Shown: positions 6,581 through 15,319 of the stretch, piece after piece
Layout of the letters: each line of letters opens with the position of its first letter
How positions within the stretch are numbered: the stretch's first letter is position 1
Translations under genes and position numbers: made by a program
The notes under the pieces: generated by a model
Seen by the model: only the letters and a program-made list of their open reading frames with translations
Database searches by the model: none
What the model was told of the DNA's origin: nothing
Origin: Burkholderiales bacterium
GTDB lineage: Bacteria > Pseudomonadota > Gammaproteobacteria > Burkholderiales > Casimicrobiaceae
NCBI GenBank assembly: GCA_015075645.1
Contig: JABTUF010000008.1
Location: 1-40,074, forward strand
Direction: 5' to 3'
DNA length: 40,074 nucleotides

Positions 6581-7770
6581 TCAATCTCGCCGGTCGCGAC
6601 GTCCTGCACGGCTGGGGCAAGTTCGTCTTCACCGGCCTGGGGCTCGGACTGCTCGTCGGCCTGACGCTGTCGATGGCGGGCATCTACCGCGGATTGGTCG
6701 ACGACGGCAGGGTCCTGCTGCAGAACGGCGGCGGCGATCTCTGGGTCGTGCAGCGCGACACGCTCGGTCCCTACGCCGAACCGTCGAACGTGCGCGACGA
6801 CGCCTACCGGGCGCTCCTCGGCGTCCGAGGCGTGGCGGACGCCGGCAACGTCACCTACCTCTCGATCCAGGTCCAGCATGCCGGCGGCGACGTCCGCGTG
6901 ATGCTCGTGGGCTTCCAGCCGGGACGTCCCGGCGAACCCGGCTACCTCGTGGCCGGACGTCCGATCACGCGCTCGCACTACGAGGCGATCGCCGACATAC
7001 GTGCCGGCTTCCGGCTCGGCGAGCGCATCCGCATCCGCCGGCACGAGTACACGGTGGTCGGGTTGACGCGCCGCATGGTGTCGTCGGGGGGCGACCCGAT
7101 GGTCTTCGTGCCGCTGCAGGACGCGCAGGAGGCGCAGTTCCTCAAGGACAACGACGCGCTGGTCAACGAACGTGCGCGTACCGCCGCCAACCCCGCGTTC
7201 AACCGCCCCGGCGTGCCGGGATTGCTCGAGGCCGTGCAGGCGAGCCAGGCCGGCAGCCGTAACGTCAACGTCGTCATGCTGCGGCTCGCGCCCCACGCCG
7301 ACGAAGCGGTCGTGGCGCGCGAGATCCGCCGCTGGAAACACCTTGAGGCGTACACGCGATCCGACATGGACGAGATCGTGGTCGCCAAGCTGATCGCCAC
7401 GTCGGCGAAGCAGATCTTCATGTTCCTCGTCATCCTCGCCGTGGTCAGCGCCGCGATCGTCGCGTTCATCATCTACACGATGACGCTCGCCAAGGTGCGC
7501 GAGATCGCCGTGCTCAAGCTGATCGGCGCGCGCAACCGCACGATCGCCGGGATGATCCTGCAGCAGGCGCTCGGATTGGGCGTGATCGGCTTCGTCGTCG
7601 GCAAGACGGTGGCGACGCTGTGGGCGCCGGTTTTCCCCAAGTACGTGCTGCTGCTCCCCGGAGACGCGGTGCTGGGCGCCGTGCTGGTGCTGGCGATCTG
7701 CGCGCTCGCGAGCATCGTCGCCATCCGCGCCGCGCTCCGTATCGATCCGGCGACGGCGATCGGAGGATAG
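6577..7770 (+). CDS. FtsX/MacB-type ABC exporter permease (DevC-like)
   Basis: 397-residue permease of the type VII (FtsX-like) ABC class. One transmembrane helix lies near the N-terminus (FVFTGLGLGLLVGLTLSMAG, about 17-36), then a roughly 240-residue periplasmic domain, then three C-terminal helices (about 275-300, 325-345, 360-385). The second is preceded by the family motif KVREIAVLKLIGARN. This topology suits mechanotransmission rather than a classical channel. The stop is directly followed by the ATPase start with no spacer. The DevC-type call rests on this layout and on the HlyD partner. Confidence 0.88.
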   Translation: MINLAGRDVLHGWGKFVFTGLGLGLLVGLTLSMAGIYRGLVDDGRVLLQNGGGDLWVVQRDTLGPYAEPSNVRDDAYRALLGVRGVADAGNVTYLSIQVQHAGGDVRVMLVGFQPGRPGEPGYLVAGRPITRSHYEAIADIRAGFRLGERIRIRRHEYTVVGLTRRMVSSGGDPMVFVPLQDAQEAQFLKDNDALVNERARTAANPAFNRPGVPGLLEAVQASQAGSRNVNVVMLRLAPHADEAVVAREIRRWKHLEAYTRSDMDEIVVAKLIATSAKQIFMFLVILAVVSAAIVAFIIYTMTLAKVREIAVLKLIGARNRTIAGMILQQALGLGVIGFVVGKTVATLWAPVFPKYVLLLPGDAVLGAVLVLAICALASIVAIRAALRIDPATAIGG

Positions 7771-8475
7771 ATGCACCCGGCGATCGAAATCAGCGGGCTC
7801 ACCAAGCGCTACGGCGAAGGCGACGCGGCAGTGGACGCGCTGAAAGGCGTGGACATGATCGTTCAGCCCGGCGAGGTCGTCGGGCTGATCGGGCCGAGCG
7901 GCTCAGGCAAGAGCACGCTGCTGAAATGCCTCGGCGCGGTGATCGAGCCGACGTCGGGCCGCATGGCGCTCGCCGGGGAGACGATCTACGACAACGGCTG
8001 GCGGGTGGCCGACCTGCGCGCGCTGCGGCGCGACCGCATCGGCTTCGTCTTCCAGGCCCCTTATCTCATTCCGTTCCTCGATGTCACCGACAACGTCGCG
8101 CTGTTGCCGATGCTGGCGGGCATGGGCAACGGCAGGGCCCGCGACCGGGCGCGGGAGATGCTGGCGGCGCTGGACGTCGGACATCGAGCGCAGGCGCGGG
8201 TGCCCCAGCTTTCCGGCGGTGAGCAGCAGCGCGTCGCGATCGCGCGCGCGCTGGTCAATCGGCCGCCGATCATCCTCGCCGACGAACCGACGGCGCCACT
8301 CGACGGCGAGCGGGCGCTGGCCGTGATCCGGATCCTGAACGAGATGGCGCGGCGGTTCGCGACGGCGATCATCGTCGTCACGCACGACGAGAAGATCATC
8401 CCGACGTTCCGGCGGATCTACCAGATCCGCGACGGCCGGACCTACGAGCAGATGGGCGAGGCGCGCGCGGCCTGA
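7771..8475 (+). CDS. ABC exporter ATPase (LolD/MacB/DevA-like)
   Basis: 234-residue nucleotide-binding subunit that powers the preceding permease. All motifs are intact: Walker A GPSGSGKST (41-49), Q-loop VFQAPYLIPF, signature LSGGEQQR, Walker B IILADEP followed by the D-loop region, and switch His in VVTHDEK. The Q-loop context and length match the LolD/DevA group that serves FtsX-like permeases. It closes the TetR-adaptor-permease-ATPase operon. Confidence 0.9.
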   Translation: MHPAIEISGLTKRYGEGDAAVDALKGVDMIVQPGEVVGLIGPSGSGKSTLLKCLGAVIEPTSGRMALAGETIYDNGWRVADLRALRRDRIGFVFQAPYLIPFLDVTDNVALLPMLAGMGNGRARDRAREMLAALDVGHRAQARVPQLSGGEQQRVAIARALVNRPPIILADEPTAPLDGERALAVIRILNEMARRFATAIIVVTHDEKIIPTFRRIYQIRDGRTYEQMGEARAA

Positions 8476-8486
8476 GCCGCTGCGAG

Positions 8487-8513
8487 GGAGCGGAATCGCT
8501 CCGGGTTTCCCGG
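8487..8513 (+). terminator. Possible terminator (two tandem hairpins)
   Basis: GGAGCG-GAAT-CGCTCC (8487-8502), followed almost at once by CCGGG-TTT-CCCGG, 11 bp after the ATPase stop. There is no real U-tract, so intrinsic termination is uncertain. Confidence 0.35.
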
Positions 8514-8580
8514 GGCGATTCACCACGCGATGCGGCGAGCCGGGGCCGGCGCTGGCGCAACGATTCGTCCACCTGGCGAT

Positions 8581-9360
8581 TCATCGCGGGACCTTGCTGC
8601 GGGCGTTGTCACCGCCGGTCGTTGGCGCGGCGGAACCGAAGCGCGGGACGAGCATCCCGGTGCGCTCGCGGTAGCGGCGATACCTGTCCCCGAACTGGGC
8701 GATCAGATCGCGCTCCTCGAACCAGATGCCCACGAGGATGCAGGCAGTCGTCATCGCCGCGAACAGCAGGTGGCCGGCGGTCATCACCGGCGCCGCCCAG
8801 AACACGAGGATGAGGCCGACGTAGAGCGGATGCCGCACGTGCCTGTAGAACAGCGGCGTGCGGAACTCCGGCGCGGGGATCGTGCGGCCGCGCAGGTCGG
8901 CCCACACCTGCCTCAAGCCGAACAGTTCGAAGTGGTTGATGAGGAACGTGCTGACCAGGGCGACGACGAAACCCAGCCAGAACACGGCGCGAATCACGAT
9001 CGCGGCGCCCGAGCCTTCGACGTTCCAGATCACCGGCGAGACGATCGGACGCCATTGCCAGAACAGCAGGCACAGCGCGAGCGACGCAGCGAGAACGTAG
9101 GTGCTGCGCTCCAGCGCCTGCGGCACGATGCGGGTCCACATGCGCTTGAACGCGGGACGCGCCATCACGCTGTGCTGCACGGCGAAGAACGCCAGCAGAT
9201 GCAGATTGACGATCAGCGCCGTCGCGAGCGGCCCCGGCGCGCCGGCGTCGATGCCCTTCGGCACGACGATGTTTCCGACGAAGCCGATCGCGTACAGGAA
9301 CGTGCCGAGGAACAGCACGTAGACGACCGAGCCGTACAACAGCGAGAACCAGCCACCCAT
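8581..9360 (-). CDS. mddA: MddA-like methanethiol S-methyltransferase
   Basis: 259-residue polytopic membrane protein of the NnrU/isoprenylcysteine-methyltransferase superfamily. It fits the MddA group, which methylates methanethiol with S-adenosylmethionine to give dimethyl sulfide. Visible family segments: FFAVQHSVMARPAFK near residue 58, ERSTYVL..SL.L.LLFWQWRP near 84-104, STFLINHFELFGLRQVW near 136-152, FYRHVRHPLYVG near 171 and a C-terminal EERDLIAQFGDRYRRYRER cofactor-binding region. About six membrane helices. AAGGAG precedes the ATG at 9360. It stands alone, flanked by an exporter and an MFS gene. Family is clear; substrate is inferred from the family. Confidence 0.8.
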   Translation of the reverse strand: MGGWFSLLYGSVVYVLFLGTFLYAIGFVGNIVVPKGIDAGAPGPLATALIVNLHLLAFFAVQHSVMARPAFKRMWTRIVPQALERSTYVLAASLALCLLFWQWRPIVSPVIWNVEGSGAAIVIRAVFWLGFVVALVSTFLINHFELFGLRQVWADLRGRTIPAPEFRTPLFYRHVRHPLYVGLILVFWAAPVMTAGHLLFAAMTTACILVGIWFEERDLIAQFGDRYRRYRERTGMLVPRFGSAAPTTGGDNARSKVPR

Positions 9361-9562
9361 GGCGCACTCCTTGTCGTTGAACCGGGAACAGGAGGCGAAC
9401 TATCCACCGGAGTCCGGCGGCCGGGGTGTTTCAATTGTCGCGTAGCGGTCCGCCGAGAGCCCACGGCGCGTTCCATTGGTTGCGAGACCAATCTGACGAC
9501 CGGTCATCCGCGCGCAGAAGGTCGCCGGTTCGCCCGTGTCGATGTACCGCGGCGGGTACGCA

Positions 9563-10747
9563 TCAGGTGCGTCCGGCCGAAACCCGACGACGGTTCTGCA
9601 GCGCGAATGCGAACGCCGACCCGACGAAGAGCAGCAGGCCGCCCGCGGCGGCGATGACCGGGCCGGTGCCGATCCGCTCGACCAGCGACCCGGCGAGCGT
9701 CACGCCGGTCGAATGCCCGACGAACAGGATGCACGCGAACAGCGCGAGGCTGCTGCCACGCTGCGCGGGCGCCATCTGCGTCGCGTTCACCTGCAGCGTG
9801 TTGTGCAGCATGTAGAAGCCCAGTCCCCCGACGAGGCACGCCAGTGCCGCGACCGCCGGGGTCGACGGCAGCGCGAGCACCCCGAGGCACAACGCCAGCA
9901 GCACGCCTCCGACCGCGGCGAGTCCGGGTTCGCCGAGGCCGCGCACCAGGAGCGGCGAGAGCGCGGCGAACACGAGGCCGCCCGCCGCGAAGAGCATCAC
10001 CACCGTGCCGGCCGCCGTGAGCGGAAGCCCGTAGGTCAGGTGCAGGTGCGTCGGCACGAACGCCAGCGCGCCGACCAGCAGCAGTCCTTCGACATAGACG
10101 GTGAACAGGACGACGCGCGACCAGCCCACCTCGAGCACCGCGACGTAGCGCCGCAGCGCGCCGTCCTGGTCGTGCGCCGCGCTCCGTTCCTGCGCGGGAA
10201 CGAAGCGCCGCAGCAGCAGCGCCGCCGCGGCGAACCATGCCGCGAGCGCGACGAAGACGGGTCCGCTGCCGTAGAGATCCGCGCCGACGCCGCCGAGCAC
10301 CTGTCCGAGCGCAATGCCGAACATCTGTCCGATCAGGTAGCGCGCGAGCACGCTCTGCCGGCGTTCGTAGGGCACCACGTCGCCGATCCAGGCGAGCGAG
10401 AGCGGGATCAGCGCACCGGCCGTCGCGCCGGCCAGCGCGCGCGCGACGACGAGTGATGCGAGGCTGGGCGCGAAGGCGCAGGCGAGCGACGTCAGCGCGC
10501 AGGCGAAGGTCGCGATGGTGATGACGCGATACTTCCCGTAGCGGTCGCCGACCGGGCCGTAGATCAACTGGAACAGGCCGTAGGCGATCGCGAACGCCGT
10601 GACGGTCTGTGCCGCCGCGGCCAGTCCCGTGTCGTGCTCGCGCGCGAGATAGGGGATCAGCGGATCGCAGACGCGCAGCGCGGCGGAGGAGCCGCAGCCT
10701 GCGATCGACAGCGCGACGATCGACCGGGTCGGGATTCGCGCTGTCAT
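9563..10747 (-). CDS. MFS transporter
   Basis: 394-residue major facilitator with about 12 membrane helices. The loop 2-3 signature appears as YGPVGDRYGKYRVI (about residue 62), followed by the AxxLxxSLACAFAPSL region and the LAGATAGALIPLSLAWIGDVVPYERRQ segment typical of helix 4-5 in drug/solute exporters of the AraJ/Bcr type. The ATG at 10747 (MTARIPTR) is chosen; a longer open frame runs back into lacI without support. It lies 73 bp behind lacI on the same strand and may be co-transcribed. Substrate unknown; whether it works with the TRAP-dehydrogenase locus across the promoter is speculative. Confidence 0.82.
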   Translation of the reverse strand: MTARIPTRSIVALSIAGCGSSAALRVCDPLIPYLAREHDTGLAAAAQTVTAFAIAYGLFQLIYGPVGDRYGKYRVITIATFACALTSLACAFAPSLASLVVARALAGATAGALIPLSLAWIGDVVPYERRQSVLARYLIGQMFGIALGQVLGGVGADLYGSGPVFVALAAWFAAAALLLRRFVPAQERSAAHDQDGALRRYVAVLEVGWSRVVLFTVYVEGLLLVGALAFVPTHLHLTYGLPLTAAGTVVMLFAAGGLVFAALSPLLVRGLGEPGLAAVGGVLLALCLGVLALPSTPAVAALACLVGGLGFYMLHNTLQVNATQMAPAQRGSSLALFACILFVGHSTGVTLAGSLVERIGTGPVIAAAGGLLLFVGSAFAFALQNRRRVSAGRT

Positions 10748-10820
10748 CGAGCACGGGCGCGTGGCGGGTGGCCGTACCCCTTCATGCGCGCGTCCCGGCG
10801 ACGCGGTGCGCGCCGCACAT

Positions 10821-11903
10821 TCACCGGCGCACCGCAGCGGTCGACGCGGATGCGCGGCGACCGGCCGGTGCGCATGTCGGCACCGGTCCGGTGCTGAGGC
10901 GAACGACGAGGTCGATGCCGAGCACGACCTGGCGCGGGTGCGGGCGCGCTTCGATGCGCGCAACCAGCGCCTCGGCCGCACGCTCGCCGATCGCCTGGGC
11001 CGGGAATCGCACGGTGGTCAGGCCCGGCGTGACCAGGCCTGCGATCTCCTGGTCGTCGAACCCGGCGACCGACAACCGGCCCGGCACGTCGATGCCGGCC
11101 TCGCGGGCGTGCTTCAGCATGCCGATGGCGATCGCGTCGTTGCCGCCGACGAGCGCGGTCGGACGCTCCCGGGCATCCAGGATCGAGGCGGCCGCGACGG
11201 CGCCGGCTTCGATCGAGTACGGGCACTCCCGAAGCCAGGCGGGCGGGATCGCGATTCCATGCGCGGCCAGGCGCGCCAGCACGCCTTCGGCGCGCGCGCG
11301 TGCGCGGTCGTTGGTCGCCCGCAGACCGGCGACGAGCGCGATGCGGCGGTGACCGAGGCCGACGAGGTGGTCGACCACGAGCGCGCTCGCCGCGCGGTTG
11401 TCGAAGCCGACGGACCAGGTGCCGCGCGGAACGTCGGCGTTCCACCCGACGACGTAGGGCGTCTGAGTGCGCCGCAGGAGTTCGGAGAGCGCGCGCGAAC
11501 GCTGCAGGCCGACGAAGAACAGGCCGTCGACGCCGCGCGCCACGAGTTCGCGCGCGAGGCGCGTCTCGGCCTCGAGGTCGTAGCCGTGGCATGCCAGCAC
11601 CAGCGTGTAGCCGCGATCGGCCAGTGCGGTCTGCAGTCCCTGCGCGGTCAGCGCGAACGAGGTGTGGTCCAGCGTGGGCAGCAGCGCGCCGATCATCCTG
11701 CTGCGGTTGGACGCGAGCGTGCGCGCGGCCGCGTGCGGCACGTACGACAGTTGCGCGATCGCCGCCTCGACGCGGGCGAGCGTGCCGGTGCGCAGGAGCG
11801 CGGGCTGCGAGAGCGCGCGCGACACGGTCGCGGGGGAGACACGGGCGAGGCGGGCGACGTCCTCGATCCGGGCCACGGATCTCGCGTTCGGGCGGTCTGG
11901 CAT
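10821..11903 (-). CDS. LacI-family transcriptional regulator
   Basis: 360-residue LacI-type repressor. Residues 12-31 are the HTH (RIEDVARLARVSPATVSRAL), then the hinge helix (YVPHAAARTLASNRSRMIG), then a periplasmic-binding-protein-like sensor domain up to about 335. Landmarks in it are VDGLFFVGL, RIALVAGL, ALVGGNDAIAIGML and SVAGFDDQEIAGLVTPGLTTVR. The C-terminal 20 residues are Arg/Ala-rich and untypical. It is transcribed divergently from the TRAP-dehydrogenase operon, whose promoter carries a LacI-type palindrome at 11969-11982, so it very likely controls that operon. Confidence 0.9.
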   Translation of the reverse strand: MPDRPNARSVARIEDVARLARVSPATVSRALSQPALLRTGTLARVEAAIAQLSYVPHAAARTLASNRSRMIGALLPTLDHTSFALTAQGLQTALADRGYTLVLACHGYDLEAETRLARELVARGVDGLFFVGLQRSRALSELLRRTQTPYVVGWNADVPRGTWSVGFDNRAASALVVDHLVGLGHRRIALVAGLRATNDRARARAEGVLARLAAHGIAIPPAWLRECPYSIEAGAVAAASILDARERPTALVGGNDAIAIGMLKHAREAGIDVPGRLSVAGFDDQEIAGLVTPGLTTVRFPAQAIGERAAEALVARIEARPHPRQVVLGIDLVVRLSTGPVPTCAPAGRRASASTAAVRR

Positions 11904-11934
11904 GTCGGGGCGCGCGGCTTCGCTGCGTCGCAGC

Positions 11935-11982
11935 TTGACAGCGGATGATAACGCCCATAGGCTCGGTCTGAAAGCGCTTTCA
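11935..11982 (+). promoter_or_regulatory. Promoter and LacI-type operator of the TRAP/dehydrogenase operon
   Basis: -35 TTGACA (11935-11940), 17-bp spacer, -10 TAGGCT (11958-11963). The perfect 14-bp palindrome TGAAAGCGCTTTCA (11969-11982) covers the predicted start of transcription. The central CG and the AAGCGCTT core are typical of LacI/GalR-family operators, and a lacI gene diverges just upstream. Binding here would block initiation. Confidence 0.82.
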
Positions 11983-12068
11983 TTCGCAGGGGCCCGCGGC
12001 CGCCGGTCACGGGGATCGGCCCGCAGGCGATGCTGCGGGTCTCAAGTCGACTCGAGGAGGAACGCGGC

Positions 12069-13238
12069 ATGGCAGGCAACGATCCGCGGGCGCTTGCGCC
12101 CGTCCGTCCGGCAAGCACCGAGCGTCGCCGCTTCATGCGCGCCGCCGGCCGCTATGGATTCACGACCGCGGTCCTCGCCTGGACCGGCGGGACCCTGTGG
12201 TCCGACGACGCGCTCGCGCAATCCGCCGCCGACGAGGAGGCGAAGCAGAAGGCCGCGAAGTACACGATGATCTTCGCGACCGAGTACAAGATCGAGGACG
12301 TGGTCCGCTATCCGGTCATGCAGGCGGCGTTCAAGGCGAACGTCGAGGCGGCGTCGAAGGGGATGATCTACGTCAAGCTGCACCCGGCGGGCCAGCTCGG
12401 CGTCGGCGCCGCACTGGCCCAGAAGATCCAGGGCGGGACGGTACAGGGCGGGGCGGTGTCGCTCTCCAATTTCTCGCCGTTCGCACCTTCCGTCGACCTG
12501 ATCAACATCCCGTTCTGGTGCGGCGAGAACCAGAAGTTCGCCAATCTCGTCACCTCGGCCGCGTGGAACGGCGAGATCACGCCGAAGGTGACGGCGAAGG
12601 GCTACAAGCCGATGTTCTACTTCACCGTCGACCCGCGGACCGTGTCGACGCGCAAGGGCTACAAGCAGGTCCGCACGCCGGCGGACATGCAGGGCATGAA
12701 GATGCGCGTGCCGCCGTCGCAGCTCCTGCAGCAGTTCTACCGGCTCGCCGGTGCGAACCCGACGGTCGTACCCTGGGGCGAGACCGCGACCGCGATCAAG
12801 CAGGGCGTCGCCGATGGACTCGACCCGGCGGTCTCCGCGCTCGCGACCTTCGGGTTCCACGACATCCTGGGCAACGTCACGACGGTGCGCTCGGTGTCGG
12901 ACGCGCAGATGTTCGCCGCCAACGCCGCGTGGTACCAGGCCTTGCCGAAGGACCTGCAGGTGGCGTTCGACGCGGCGAGCGACAAGACCCAGGTCGAGAG
13001 CTTCGCGCAGATCGCGCCCGCGCGCGAGGTCTCGATGAAGATGATGCGCGAGGGCGGCGCGAACTTCTACAACCCGACGCCCGCGGAGTTCCGCCAGTGG
13101 GTCGATGCGTGCGGCGAGCAGCGCAAGGAATGGGACGAGTTCAAGGTGCGCCTCGCCGGTTCGCTCGCCGCGTTCGACAAGCTGCGGACCGCCGCCGACA
13201 CCAAGGGCCCGATCACGGTCGGCGACTACACCGGCTGA
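12069..13238 (+). CDS. TRAP transporter solute-binding protein (DctP family)
   Basis: 389-residue periplasmic receptor of a TRAP transporter, which captures an organic acid or sulfonate for Na+-driven uptake by the Q and M subunits. A Tat-type leader is visible (ERRRFMRAAGRYGF, residues about 22-35, ending near DDALAQS). The DctP core follows, with HPAGQLGVGAALAQKIQGGT, LINIPFW and the PADMQGMKMRVP motif carrying the ligand-binding Arg. The ATG at 12069 follows GAGGAGG at a good distance, preferred over an upstream ATG at 12030. First gene of the operon behind the LacI operator. Tat export is inferred from the twin arginines. Confidence 0.9.
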   Translation: MAGNDPRALAPVRPASTERRRFMRAAGRYGFTTAVLAWTGGTLWSDDALAQSAADEEAKQKAAKYTMIFATEYKIEDVVRYPVMQAAFKANVEAASKGMIYVKLHPAGQLGVGAALAQKIQGGTVQGGAVSLSNFSPFAPSVDLINIPFWCGENQKFANLVTSAAWNGEITPKVTAKGYKPMFYFTVDPRTVSTRKGYKQVRTPADMQGMKMRVPPSQLLQQFYRLAGANPTVVPWGETATAIKQGVADGLDPAVSALATFGFHDILGNVTTVRSVSDAQMFAANAAWYQALPKDLQVAFDAASDKTQVESFAQIAPAREVSMKMMREGGANFYNPTPAEFRQWVDACGEQRKEWDEFKVRLAGSLAAFDKLRTAADTKGPITVGDYTG

Positions 13239-13284
13239 GCGCCGACCGGCCGGGACGGGCGCGCGTTCGTCCCGGCACCCCCCG

Positions 13285-14031
13285 ATGAACGACACCGCGC
13301 CGATGCAGCGTGGGCGCCGTCCCGCGTCCCTCAAGATCGCGTTCGCCCTCTATGGCGCCTACGCGGCCTACGTGCTCGTCGCCGCGGCGATGCGGAAATC
13401 GACCGGCAGGCCGCTGCCGCTCCAGCTCGGCGATGTCGGCGAGTTCCTGCTCGTGCTCGTGGCGACCCTCTGCTTCGTCGCCGGCGTGCTGCGGCTCGAG
13501 CCCGGCCGCGAGGAGCGCGGCGCCTGGGCGCTGCTGGACGAGAACGGCGAGCGTTACGCGATGCTCGTCTTCTACGTGCTCTGCTGCTTCGTGATCGTGC
13601 AGGAGGTGCTGCGCCGCTTCGTGCTCAACTACTCGTCCGCCTGGGCCGAGGAGATCGCGCGCTACGCCTTCATCTACCTCGGCTACGTCGGCACGGCGTA
13701 CGCGGTCAAGGAGCGGGCGCACATCCGCTTCGACATCCTCATCGGCCGCGTGCCGGACCGGGCGCGCGCCCTGCTCCATGCGCTGGCGGAGGTCGCGACC
13801 ATCGTGTTCGCGGTCGTCGCGTTCTGGTGGTCGATGCACACCGTCGCGCAGCTCCTCCGGTTCGAGGGCACGACGCCGGTGCTGCGCATCAACAAGGCCT
13901 GGTTCGCGGCAGCGGTGCCGATCGGCTTCGCGCTCGTCGCCCTGCGATGCCTCCAGGCGCTGAAGCGTGACCTCGGCGACTTCGCGGCCGGCCGCGCGCC
14001 CTGGGCCGGCAAGTCCATGTTCGAGGAGTAG
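13285..14031 (+). CDS. TRAP transporter small permease (DctQ family), extended N-terminus
   Basis: 248-residue small membrane subunit, larger than the usual 160-200. The C-terminal portion (about residues 90-235) has the four canonical DctQ helices, including the conserved segment SSAWAEEIARYAFIYLGYVGTAYAVKERAHIRFD. Before it lie two additional hydrophobic segments (about 19-36 and 51-68) and a charged linker. ATG 13285 is chosen because the M-N-D start sits right after the non-coding gap; the upstream open frame overlaps dctP out of frame. Two bases separate it from the large permease. Confidence 0.87.
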   Translation: MNDTAPMQRGRRPASLKIAFALYGAYAAYVLVAAAMRKSTGRPLPLQLGDVGEFLLVLVATLCFVAGVLRLEPGREERGAWALLDENGERYAMLVFYVLCCFVIVQEVLRRFVLNYSSAWAEEIARYAFIYLGYVGTAYAVKERAHIRFDILIGRVPDRARALLHALAEVATIVFAVVAFWWSMHTVAQLLRFEGTTPVLRINKAWFAAAVPIGFALVALRCLQALKRDLGDFAAGRAPWAGKSMFEE

Positions 14032-14033
14032 CG

Positions 14034-15305
14034 GTGGCCGTCGTCCTGTCGATCGTCCTGCTGTGCGTGCTGCTCGCGCTCGGCGCGCCGTTCTGGGTCG
14101 CCATGGGCCTCGGCACGGTGACCATGCTGGCCTCGACCGGCGTGCTGCCGCTGACGCTGGTCGGCGAGGCGCTGTTCGACGGCGTCGATTCGTTCGCGCT
14201 GATCGCCATCCCGCTGTTCATCCTCACCGGTGACGCGATGGTGCGCAGCGGCCTCGGCATCAAGCTCCTCAACTTCGCGGAGGCGAGCTTCGGCAGCTTC
14301 CGCTCCGGCTTCGGCACGTCGACCGTCATGGGCTGCGGGCTGTTCTCGTGCATTTCCGGCTCGGACGCGGCCGACGCGGCGGCGGTGGGCCGGCTCACGA
14401 TGGATCGGCTGGTCGAGAAGGGCTACCCGAAATCCTACGCCTGCGCCCTCGTCGCCTCCGGGGCCTGCACCGGGATCCTGATCCCGCCGTCGATCGCCTA
14501 CATCATTCTCGGGCTCGTTCTCGGCATCTCGTCGGCGACCCTGTTCCAGGCCGCGTTCGTGCCCGGTGTCATGGTGCTGCTCGCGGTGATGCTGACCAAC
14601 GCGATCGTGAACCGGGTGAAGGGCTACGAGCGCTCGGTCGGGCGTTTCGACTTGGCGCGCTGGCGCGCGGCGCTGTGGGACGCGAAGTGGGCGCTGGCGA
14701 TCCCGGTGATCATCCTCGGAGGGATCTACACGGGGACCTTCACGCCGACCGAGTCGGCCGCCGTGGCCGTCGCGGTCGCGCTGGTCGTCGGGTTCCGGCA
14801 GAAGACCATCGGCTGGAAGGACGTGCCGGCGATGCTCGGGACCTCGGCGCGCGTCTGCGGGGTCATCCTTCCGATCATCGCGGTCGCGCTGCTGTTCGCG
14901 CAGGCGCTCACCGTGCTCGACATCCCGCAGAGGTTCGTCGCCTTCGTCATGTCCTTCGGCGTCGACCGCAACAGCGTCATCGTGCTGATGCTGCTGATCT
15001 GGGTCGTCTCGGGCATGTTCATGGAGGCGAGCCCGAACATCGTCGTCCTCGGCCCGCTCCTGCTGCCGCTCGCCCAGAAGGTGGGCATCGATCCGATCCA
15101 CTTCTGCGTGTTCATGATCTCCACGCTCGGGCTCGGCTTCATCACGCCGCCCTTCGGCCTCAACCTCTTCGTCATGTCGGGACTCACGCGCACGCCGGTC
15201 ACCGCGATCGCGCGCGAGGCGCTGCCGTTCGTCCTGGCCGTGGTCGTCGTCTCGACGATCATCGGCTTCGTCCCCGAGCTCTCGCTCTTCACCCTGCGCC
15301 GCTGA
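14034..15305 (+). CDS. TRAP transporter large permease (DctM family)
   Basis: 423-residue, about 12-helix large subunit forming the Na+/solute pathway. DctM landmarks: IPLFILTGDAMVRSG near residue 61, GCGLFSCISGSDAADAAAVG near 102, YACALVASGACTGILIPPSIAYIILG near 138, and a C-terminal GLGFITPPFGLNLFVMSG. Starts with GTG 14034 immediately after dctQ, with GGAG upstream inside the dctQ end. Co-transcribed with the binding protein, small permease and three dehydrogenases, which probably oxidise the imported solute. Confidence 0.92.
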   Translation: MAVVLSIVLLCVLLALGAPFWVAMGLGTVTMLASTGVLPLTLVGEALFDGVDSFALIAIPLFILTGDAMVRSGLGIKLLNFAEASFGSFRSGFGTSTVMGCGLFSCISGSDAADAAAVGRLTMDRLVEKGYPKSYACALVASGACTGILIPPSIAYIILGLVLGISSATLFQAAFVPGVMVLLAVMLTNAIVNRVKGYERSVGRFDLARWRAALWDAKWALAIPVIILGGIYTGTFTPTESAAVAVAVALVVGFRQKTIGWKDVPAMLGTSARVCGVILPIIAVALLFAQALTVLDIPQRFVAFVMSFGVDRNSVIVLMLLIWVVSGMFMEASPNIVVLGPLLLPLAQKVGIDPIHFCVFMISTLGLGFITPPFGLNLFVMSGLTRTPVTAIAREALPFVLAVVVVSTIIGFVPELSLFTLRR

Positions 15306-15319
15306 CGGCGCACGCTCCC

